Assembly (NCBI GenBank): GCA_020436955.1
Contig: JAGQWW010000137.1
Span: forward strand, 1 to 6,709
Origin: Saprospiraceae bacterium
GTDB lineage: Bacteria; Bacteroidota; Bacteroidia; Chitinophagales; Saprospiraceae
Direction: 5' to 3'
Length of the DNA stretch: 6,709 nt
This document shows, one piece after another, positions 1 through 5,900 of the stretch; the first letter of the stretch is position 1; each line of letters starts with the position of its first letter. The notes under the pieces were generated by a model. The model was not told where the DNA came from. It made no database searches and worked only from the letters and a program-made list of their open reading frames with translations. The translations under genes and the position numbers were made by a program.

Positions 1-1195
1 GAGTGCCGTAAGGATCGGATTCTTTTCCTTTTTTGAGTTTATCCGGATTTGGAAAATATTGTAAAAACAATTTTTTCAAGGCTCCGCTCAAGAGGTGTAA
101 CGCTACATTGTAAGGACCTTCCTGTTCACCCTCATACACCAATTCAACCTTGCCCGTAATGGCAGGTACCACACCCCAGAAGTCAGTTACTCTGGCAGTG
201 GTAGACTTTTCTTTATTGATGAGCATCCGGCGTTCGGCTGTGCTGACCAGATTTTCATATCCTGCAATGCTCAGACGAGCAGATACACCACTTTTTTCAT
301 CGATCAACTCACTTTCCCGAGCTTCGAAACTAATCATCTCTAACAAGTCCTTTAATACCTCCGGCACCTTCACAGTTTTTTCCTGATCAGGAGAAAGAGA
401 AGCTTCCTGGCTGGTGATGGTCTTAGCAATATCTATTGAAATCGGATAATGCGTAAGTATTTGACTTTCAATACGGTCCTTCAAAGGCGTGATAATGCTT
501 CCTCTGTTGGTATAGTCTTCCGGATTGGCCGTAAACAGGAACTGGATATCAAGTGGTAGGCGGAGTTTGAAGCCCCGAATTTGCATATCACCTTCCTGTA
601 AAATATTGAACAAAGCTACCTGGATTCTTGCTTGTAAGTCCGGTAATTCATTCAATACAAACAGAGAACGATGCGCTCTTGGAATCAATCCAAAATGAAT
701 CACGCGCTCATCGCTATAGGGCAATTTAAGCGTTGCTGCTTTGATAGGATCAACGTCACCGACAAGGTCTGCCACACTTACGTCAGGGGTAGCCAATTTT
801 TCGACATATCTTTTGTCACGGTGTACCCATTCGATAGGTGTTTTATCACCTTTTTCTGCAACCAGATCTTTTGCAAATCTGGAGATAGGATCCAACGGGT
901 CGTCATTCAATTCACTTCCGGCTACGATAGGCATGTATTCATCTAGCAAGGAGACTAAAAGACGGGCGATTTTTGTTTTGGCCTGTCCTCTCAAACCCAG
1001 CAACAGGATATTGTGGCGAGAAAGGATGGCTCTTTCTATGTCCGGCAAAACAGTATTGTCGAATCCCAGGATACCCTGGAATACTTTTTCTCCGCTTTGT
1101 AATTTTTTAATGAGGTTTTCTCTCAATTCCTCTTTCACCGAGCGGCTTTTATAGCCACTTTTCTTCAATTCACCAAGGGTGTTTATGGTAGGCAT
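1..1195 (-). CDS. MoxR/magnesium-chelatase-I-like AAA+ ATPase (C-terminus beyond left edge)
   Basis: The frame is open from an ATG at 1193-1195 down to base 1, giving 398 complete residues with no stop. It is an AAA+ ATPase of the MoxR/BchI type. After an N-terminal helical stretch and a GFDNTV segment comes a Walker A of the MoxR form, GLRGQAKT (residues 67-74). Walker B is SLFVLNELPDL (177-187), with Asn182 where AAA+ proteins usually have Asp, followed by the catalytic-type Glu183. Sensor 1 is TANP (222-225), and an arginine-rich segment, NRGSIITPLKDRI, follows at about 230-242. Proteins of this type are often annotated magnesium chelatase or sigma-54 interacting, but MoxR-like ATPases usually act as chaperones with a VWA-domain partner, which would lie beyond the left edge. 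From memory the family is about 500 residues, so roughly 100 are missing. No Shine-Dalgarno sequence precedes the start. The gene is divergent from hsp20 with a 194-base gap. The family call is firm; the cellular role is not known. Confidence 0.9.
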   Translation of the reverse strand, partial: MPTINTLGELKKSGYKSRSVKEELRENLIKKLQSGEKVFQGILGFDNTVLPDIERAILSRHNILLLGLRGQAKTKIARLLVSLLDEYMPIVAGSELNDDPLDPISRFAKDLVAEKGDKTPIEWVHRDKRYVEKLATPDVSVADLVGDVDPIKAATLKLPYSDERVIHFGLIPRAHRSLFVLNELPDLQARIQVALFNILQEGDMQIRGFKLRLPLDIQFLFTANPEDYTNRGSIITPLKDRIESQILTHYPISIDIAKTITSQEASLSPDQEKTVKVPEVLKDLLEMISFEARESELIDEKSGVSARLSIAGYENLVSTAERRMLINKEKSTTARVTDFWGVVPAITGKVELVYEGEQEGPYNVALHLLSGALKKLFLQYFPNPDKLKKGKESDPYGT

Positions 1196-1237
1196 ACGTT
1201 TAAGGTTCTTTTGTAAAGACAGAAAACAGGGATTTAA

Positions 1238-1250
1238 GCAAATTGTTTGC
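1238..1250. repeat. 13-bp palindrome in the divergent promoter region
   Basis: GCAAATTGTTTGC has perfect 5-bp arms (GCAAA/TTTGC) around a 3-base centre. It lies 43 bases upstream of the minus-strand AAA+ start. Read on the minus strand it contains ACAATTTG, which matches five of the six fixed positions of the Bacteroidota -7 motif TAnnTTTG. It could therefore be part of that gene's promoter, an operator, or chance in AT-rich DNA. Confidence 0.3.
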
Positions 1251-1280
1251 CTTGGCTTGCTATTAAAAATTATAATATCA

Positions 1281-1320
1281 GGTTGATGCGAATCATAATT
1301 ATTTCTGACCGGCATCATCC
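1281..1320. repeat. Imperfect inverted repeat, possible operator
   Basis: GGTTGATGC (1281-1289) and GCATCATCC (1312-1320) are inverted copies matching at 8 of 9 positions, separated by 22 bases. The centre-to-centre distance is 31 bp, about three helical turns, so a dimeric regulator could bind both arms on one face. The pair sits just upstream of the -7 match for hsp20. The CIRCE heat-shock operator (TTAGCACTC arms) is not present. The regulatory role is inference. Confidence 0.3.
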
Positions 1321-1341
1321 CAAATGCACTGGAGTAGAGGT

Positions 1342-1349
1342 TATATTTG
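1342..1349 (+). promoter_or_regulatory. Candidate Bacteroidota -7 promoter element for hsp20
   Basis: TATATTTG fits the Bacteroidota sigma-factor -7 consensus TAnnTTTG exactly. It ends 40 bases before the hsp20 ATG, which would leave a leader of roughly 35 bases. No convincing -33 TTG is seen at the expected distance upstream, so only half of the promoter is supported. Confidence 0.45.
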
Positions 1350-1389
1350 AAATGTTCTTAAAAATTATTTTTTCACTAAAATTTTCGTC

Positions 1390-1830
1390 ATGTCACTGAT
1401 TAAATGGAGAGAATCCGACTTGATCCCTAGGTTCTCCGGCATGGTGGAAAACCTGTTTAGGGACGATGACTTTGCCGCTGATTTTTGGACAAGAAAATCA
1501 ATGGTACCATTGGTCAACATTAAGGATACTGCCGAAAACTACATTATGGAGTTTGCAGTACCCGGCTTGAAGAAGGATGACTTCAATGTTGAGCTAAAGG
1601 ACAACATGTTATGTGTTTCTTGTGAAAAAGAACTTTCTGATGAAAAGAAAGATGACAATTTTACAAGAAAGGAATTTAGCTACGAGAAGTTCAGCCGTTC
1701 TTTCTGGTTACCTGAAAACGTAAAGGCTGATAAAATTGAGGCCGATTACCGTGATGGTGTTTTGATGGTAACTATTCCAAAATTGGAAGTGAAAGAACCC
1801 AATCCTTCCAAGAAAATTAAGATTGGCTAG
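1390..1830 (+). CDS. hsp20: Small heat-shock protein, Hsp20/alpha-crystallin family
   Basis: This is a complete 146-residue protein of the size usual for bacterial small heat-shock proteins, which are ATP-independent cytoplasmic holdases that bind unfolding proteins as oligomers. The N-terminal arm (about 1-37) is short and rich in aromatic and acidic residues. The alpha-crystallin domain spans about 38-130, containing the PGLKKDDF segment (58-65) and the near-invariant DGVLMVTIPK strand (122-131, GVL at 123-125). The C-terminal I-x-I anchor is IKI at 143-145, one residue from the end. Cys75 and Cys78 form a CVSC motif on a core strand, which is unusual and may be redox-sensitive. The ATG at 1390 is chosen because it gives the normal N-terminal arm; no Shine-Dalgarno sequence is visible. 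It is the first gene of a likely operon with the two CBS genes, with a -7 promoter match 40 bases upstream. Confidence 0.95.
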   Translation: MSLIKWRESDLIPRFSGMVENLFRDDDFAADFWTRKSMVPLVNIKDTAENYIMEFAVPGLKKDDFNVELKDNMLCVSCEKELSDEKKDDNFTRKEFSYEKFSRSFWLPENVKADKIEADYRDGVLMVTIPKLEVKEPNPSKKIKIG

Positions 1831-1835
1831 GTAGT

Positions 1836-1890
1836 CATCCGGAGTTGGTAAGCATTCTTCGGATGTTTCACTGAACCATGTTTACCAACT
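1836..1890 (+). promoter_or_regulatory. Two mutually exclusive RNA stem-loops between hsp20 and the first CBS gene
   Basis: Stem A pairs CATCCGGAG (1836-1844) with CTTCGGATG (1857-1865), nine pairs with one G-U and a 12-base loop. Stem B pairs AGTTGGTAAGCAT (1843-1855) with ATGTTTACCAACT (1878-1890), thirteen pairs with one G-U and a 22-base loop. They share bases 1843-1844, and the 3' arm of A lies in the loop of B, so both cannot form fully. No U-tract follows, so neither is a simple terminator. A small 5-bp hairpin (TCATT/AATGA, 1893-1905) sits between stem B and the next start codon. Possible roles are an RNA thermometer, an mRNA processing site or an attenuator that sets CBS gene expression relative to hsp20. 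The pairing is visible; the function is inference. Confidence 0.5.
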
Positions 1891-1918
1891 TCTCATTAAA
1901 AATGAAAAAACGCAAATC

Positions 1919-2365
1919 ATGATAAATACAGCTCAAATCACAGTCGGTAATCTTATGACCACCCTTCCAGTTACGGTTGGTCCTAATGATACCCTTTTAA
2001 AGGTGAAGGAAATATTCGGCACCATGAACATCCACCATATTCCTGTGATAAAACACAAAAAGGTGGTGGGTATTATTTCTAAAAACGATTTTTTGGCTAT
2101 TTCTAATGCCTTTCCATTATTCAATGAAGCCAAGCGCGAAAGCTACAATGACAAATTGTATGCAACACTGTTGGTGGAAGAAGTGATGACCAAACAGGTA
2201 GCCAAGGTGAATCCTGAAGATTCTATTGAGATCGTTGCCGGCATTTTCAGGGAAAATCTGTTTCATGCTCTTCCGGTAGTAGATCAAAATAGCGAGTTGG
2301 TTGGGATTATAACCACTTTCGACTTGTTGAATTACTTTTTTAATGAAAGGCTTCCATTGGAATAA
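1919..2365 (+). CDS. Stand-alone CBS-domain pair protein (first tandem copy)
   Basis: This 148-residue protein consists almost entirely of two CBS domains, a Bateman module, with no attached enzyme or transporter. CBS1 covers about residues 8-62 and carries GIISKND (51-57). CBS2 covers about 85-140 and carries GIITTFD (129-135). Both fit the G-h-h-S/T-x-x-D pattern whose Ser/Thr and Asp contact phosphate and ribose of bound adenine nucleotides in characterised CBS proteins. The ligand is probably AMP, ADP or ATP, and the protein partner is unknown. No signal peptide or membrane segment is present, so it should be cytoplasmic. The ATG at 1919 lacks a Shine-Dalgarno sequence. It lies 88 bases after hsp20 and 21 bases before a paralogue that is about half identical by eye, sharing FRENLFHALP exactly. 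Its seven-residue tail, NERLPLE, is absent from the paralogue. The domain call is firm; the role is not known. Confidence 0.92.
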   Translation: MINTAQITVGNLMTTLPVTVGPNDTLLKVKEIFGTMNIHHIPVIKHKKVVGIISKNDFLAISNAFPLFNEAKRESYNDKLYATLLVEEVMTKQVAKVNPEDSIEIVAGIFRENLFHALPVVDQNSELVGIITTFDLLNYFFNERLPLE

Positions 2366-2377
2366 CTTTCAGGTAAA
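2366..2377 (+). repeat. 12-bp direct repeat, copy 1 (after first CBS gene)
   Basis: CTTTCAGGTAAA begins immediately after the TAA stop of the first CBS gene. An identical 12-mer at 2799-2810 forms the last codons and stop of the second CBS gene, 433 bases away. One chance 12-mer pair is expected in a window of this size, but both copies lie at paralogue 3' ends, which suggests a duplication trace. Confidence 0.4.
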
Positions 2378-2386
2378 TCCGGGATT

Positions 2387-2809
2387 ATGAATAAGCAAAC
2401 TGAATTGGTTAAGGTGATGACCACCAAGTTGAAAAAAGTGCGCGAGTACGACACTATCGAGTCAGTTGCACAACTTTTTGAAAAACACGACTTTCATCAT
2501 ATTCCAGTTGAAAACGAAGAAGGGAAGATGGTGGGTATCATCAGCAAAACAGATTTTATGAATCTGTCCTATGGGATGAGTTTGTTCAATAATCCGCAAA
2601 AGGATATTTACAACAGGGCACTGTATAAAACTACCCTGGTTAAAGATGTCATGAGTAAAATTGTTGTGTCCTTGCGACCTGAAGACTCTGTGGAACTGGC
2701 TGCTAGAATTTTTAGGGAAAATCTTTTCCATGCGTTACCGATTGTAGATGATGAAAAAGTAGTAGGTATTGTAACTACTTTCGACCTTCTCAAGTTTGCT
2801 TTCAGGTAA
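2387..2809 (+). CDS. Stand-alone CBS-domain pair protein (second tandem copy)
   Basis: This 140-residue protein is a tandem paralogue of the upstream CBS protein, with the same two-domain layout. CBS1 (about 5-61) carries GIISKTD (50-56), and CBS2 (about 84-138) carries GIVTTFD (127-133). The Ser/Thr and Asp typical of adenine-nucleotide binding are retained in both. By-eye alignment with the upstream copy gives roughly half identical residues. The match is strongest in CBS2 (FRENLFHALP, TTFDLL) and weakest in the first strands (about 12-30), where this copy is more charged (KLKKVREYD). That pattern suggests an old duplication with divergence at one face, and the two products could form hetero-oligomers. 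The start at 2387 lies 21 bases after the upstream stop, so co-translation is likely. A terminator follows 47 bases after the stop, marking this as the last gene of the operon. The specific partner and ligand are not known. Confidence 0.92.
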   Translation: MNKQTELVKVMTTKLKKVREYDTIESVAQLFEKHDFHHIPVENEEGKMVGIISKTDFMNLSYGMSLFNNPQKDIYNRALYKTTLVKDVMSKIVVSLRPEDSVELAARIFRENLFHALPIVDDEKVVGIVTTFDLLKFAFR

Positions 2810-2810
2810 A
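2799..2810 (+). repeat. 12-bp direct repeat, copy 2 (end of second CBS gene)
   Basis: This second CTTTCAGGTAAA is identical to 2366-2377. Here it encodes the last residues, Phe-Arg, and the TAA stop, whereas the first copy is noncoding and follows a stop. If it reflects duplication, the first CBS gene gained its extra tail by a small insertion before the ancestral end. Confidence 0.4.
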
Positions 2811-2814
2811 CTAA

Positions 2815-2829
2815 GACCTTGTGAAGGTC
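2815..2829 (+). repeat. Short perfect hairpin just after the second CBS stop
   Basis: GACCTT and AAGGTC pair perfectly (6 bp) around a GTG loop. The hairpin starts five bases after the stop codon and lies ahead of the true terminator. It has no U-tract and may only protect the mRNA 3' end. Confidence 0.3.
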
Positions 2830-2856
2830 GCTGTATTTATCGGTTGTTTATAAAGG

Positions 2857-2883
2857 AAATGGGTAGTAAAATACCCATTTTTT
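2857..2883 (+). terminator. Intrinsic terminator of the hsp20-CBS-CBS operon
   Basis: AAATGGGTA (2857-2865) pairs perfectly with TACCCATTT (2872-2880) around a six-base GTAAAA loop, and the 3' arm merges into a run of six T residues (2878-2883). The stem has only three G-C pairs, but this is a standard rho-independent layout. It separates the operon from the giant-protein gene, which starts 103 bases later. Confidence 0.85.
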
Positions 2884-2920
2884 AATGTCTCTTTGGAATG
2901 GTTTTGGCTTTTTAAATGCT

Positions 2921-2982
2921 ATCTGGCGCTCAACAAACTTTTATCGGGCTTTCCGGAATTTTATAAGCGCCGGGTACGATAA
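2921..2982 (+). promoter_or_regulatory. Foldable 5' leader of the giant secreted-protein gene
   Basis: ATCTGGCGCT (2921-2930) can pair with AGCGCCGGGT (2966-2975), ten pairs with two G-U. The loop contains the palindrome TTCCGGAA (2951-2958). A second pairing, TTATCG (2941-2946) with CGATAA (2977-2982), ends four bases before the start codon and would compete with the first. No Shine-Dalgarno sequence and no clear TAnnTTTG promoter are visible between the terminator and the ATG. A role in translation control is inference. Confidence 0.3.
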
Positions 2983-2986
2983 TCCT

Positions 2987-5900
2987 ATGATTAAAAAGCT
3001 GCTAACCATACTTGGTGTAGTCCTCCTTCTGTGTGTCCGATTGTCTGCGCAAGATAATCTGCAGGTAGCTTTTTTGCCCAATGGGATTCCTGATAACCTC
3101 AATGTTTGTGGGGATCCTGACACGCTTGCCATTCGTATAGTTCTTCTCAACAACACAGATACGCTTGCTAATCTTCGGGGTGATTGGAACCTCTTTGAAG
3201 GGATTGCACTGGAAGAGATTTTGCCTGTTTCAACTCCTGGTATCAATTGGTTGAATCCGGGTGACGCAAACCATCCGCAACTCAGTTTTCCTGATTTGTC
3301 TCCGGAAAATAATGAAATTATCCTTTGGGCTACCATACGTGCCAACTGTTCGCTTTCTGATACTATCAGTCAAAATAACCAATTGCAAGTGCGCAATCGA
3401 TGGTTGTTTAGGTATGATATCAATGACCAAACCGACCTGTCTGAAAGTGAAGTTTCGGTTTCATATCGAGATGCGATTTCCATTCCCTTTTTTACTATGG
3501 ATTTGAGCAGGCCGACGGCAGCTCAAAGGGTGGGGGATTGTTTCAATAGAGATTTTACGATTAGCAATACTTCCTTAGATGCTTATGTCGACACCTTATT
3601 TTACAGCAATGTGCAGGCTGCCGGCGCTGAAGTGACTGCTTTGATGGTGAATGGTCAATCCATTCCTTTCACAGCGACTCCCGCAGGTCCCAATCTTGTC
3701 AGGATAGAAGCAAAAATTGCAGGTGCTGTTTTCGAATTAAATGACAGGATAGGCGGGCAACCCGGTAATGGTGACCAACGACTGGATGCCAGGGAACGGT
3801 TGACTTTAACTGAGGTGCTTTGCATGGTTAGTTGTGATATTTCAGCCAACAGTCAGCATTTTTTAGCTTGGGGCTGTGGGGGGATGACCTGCAATACCAA
3901 TTCGATTTCGGACTTTCTTTCAACAGGTCAGGGTGAAGCAAATATTTGTATTAACAATACCCAGAATCAGGACGCAGGATATTGTCAGACAGGATTTACC
4001 ACCTTGCAAGTCTGCAACATGGGGCTGGAATTTGACCCCGGATTTGGTACCATGGCAGACATGGATGTTGCCATCGGTTTAGGTGGAACTTTTCAATCTA
4101 ATTTATCCGGATACAATATCACTTCCATTCGAATAGGATCCGTTTTTATTCAAAATTGGTCGACAGTCATGTCCTTGGACACCATACCTGAATTGTCTGT
4201 AGATCCGGATGGACCTGGTGGCCTGGAAGATTTGGATGGCGATGGCTATTTTGATGATTTGGCAGTAGATCAGACCTTTGAGGTAACCGCCTTTTTTGAA
4301 TTTGACTGTAGTCTTGCCAATACTTTCGAGCCTGCAGATAGCTGTTTAAATAATTTTTCTACCAGCCTTAATGCCAGGATAGATTTCACAGATGCTTGCG
4401 GTGATAGAGTTCAAAATCTGGTAAGTTCATTTTACAGACCTACTAATGGCAACTCTGGATTTTCTGCCAATTCTGATACAGATGCAACTGTTGAGGAAGA
4501 TGTTTTTTATGTAGTCCACAGGGAAAACAGAGCAGTTAGAAATTTCGCCACTACCTGTCCCAACGGGGGCGTTTTTATAGCGATGGTGGAATTACCCCAG
4601 GGTATTACGCCAGTGTTGAATGAAACCCGGTTGGTAAAAAATGAAGCTTCCAATTTTAATCTCCTTGGAAGTTCGATTAACAATGGTTTGCTTACCCTTG
4701 AATTTGGAGGGCCGTTGACTCAGTTTCTTACCGGTACCTATGACTTGATATTGGCCTTTGAAGCCGATTGTACGGCAGAACCGGGCCCTAGCAGCTTCCC
4801 ATTGACTTTTGAATTTTCCTGCCCTGATTGTGATTGCCATCATATTTGGTTTTGTGATGAGTTGGATGGTCCCTGGTTGCATTCGACCAGCCCGCCTTGT
4901 CCACCAGGTTCTGTATTGGATTGTCCGGATGGATTACTCACTACGGAATTCAATGTAGACAGGACCACTTTTGGTTTTGTGGATAATGCCTTTACCATTC
5001 CTTTTCCGGAAGCACAGGCAAACAAAAAAGTAGCCATTTCATGTGATGAAGTAGCCACAACTATTCGTGCTACCATTGGTGACCTGGCAGTGAATGATAG
5101 TTTAGGTGTTTATTTTGAATATGAAAATCCGGATAATTCCGGTTCCACCGTTCCATTATTTCTTTTTAAAGCGGGAACAGTTTCCTTTTTTAAAAATGGC
5201 ATAGAAAATACCTGCCAGGTCGATGGTGCTCAAGTAGCATTTGATGGTAATGGTCAGGTAAAGACCAACAGTGTCCAATTAGGCGAATGCCTGCAGGACC
5301 TTGGATTAGTATTGGAGCCTGGAGACTCCATTGTATTTACCGGATTATGGAAATTGAATGAGGATGGCCCTATTCCTTTTCAGTTTAAGGAGATTCCGTC
5401 TTTCAGAGGATATGCTTTTGCAACTCGCAACGGAATACGGAAATGGTGTGATTCTTATGGGGAAGATTTTACGGTTGCAAAGACCAATACGGTTCTTGAT
5501 TTTCCAAATTCCAATGACTTTCCGGAAGGTTGTGATGCAGTAAATCTGGATTTCAAAATCGTTACGGTCAACAACGGATTTAGAGATTATTTTGGTGATG
5601 AATTGCGTCCTTCCGTTAAGGTCGATTCGCTGATTATGCAGTTTGATACTGCGGTATTCGAAGCATTTTCAGATTTCACGGTTGAAGTGGCGATCCCAGG
5701 TCATCCGGTTCATGGCAATGCATTTTACGAGCTGGCACCCTTAACAGATTTCCCGGATGGGATTTATAGAGCAGTTTTTGACACTTTGAATCAAACGCCA
5801 GTATTTAACACAGCCTCCAACGCTCCATTCAACTTTAGAATCAACCTGACACCAAATTGTCAAAGTAGAATCGGGAGTTCGACCGGCGATAATCAATATC

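Noticed and set aside
150..946. Plus-strand frames at 150-386 and 671-946
   Set aside because: Both are antisense to the AAA+ gene and have no recognisable features or upstream signals.
741..1154. 137-residue open frame on the plus strand
   Set aside because: It lies antisense to the AAA+ gene, whose Walker A, Walker B and sensor 1 motifs prove the minus-strand frame; the plus-strand translation has no domain character.
1..1195. Naming the AAA+ gene as a magnesium chelatase of chlorophyll synthesis
   Set aside because: The resemblance is at the AAA+ fold level (BchI/MoxR). No pigment-synthesis genes are nearby and the Walker A is of the MoxR form.
1196..1389. CIRCE heat-shock operator upstream of hsp20
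   Set aside because: No TTAGCACTC/GAGTGCTAA arms or close variants are present.
1836..1890. An H-type pseudoknot formed by both spacer stems together
   Set aside because: The strand order fits, but no bases remain to cross the 13-bp stem, so mutually exclusive stems are more realistic.
2815..2829. GACCTT/AAGGTC hairpin as the operon terminator
   Set aside because: No T-tract follows, whereas the hairpin at 2857-2883 has one.
2987..3049. Lipoprotein signal with Cys16 as lipidation site
   Set aside because: The residues before Cys16 are LLL, not a lipobox ending in Gly or Ala, and LSA followed by Gln22 is a better signal peptidase I site.
2941..3345. 134-residue minus-strand frame over the start of the giant gene
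   Set aside because: It overlaps the signal peptide and first domain of the giant protein and is rich in Arg and Ser, as expected of an antisense shadow.
4592..5076. Two overlapping minus-strand frames
   Set aside because: They lie wholly inside the giant gene and have no family resemblance; the plus frame is continuous through them.
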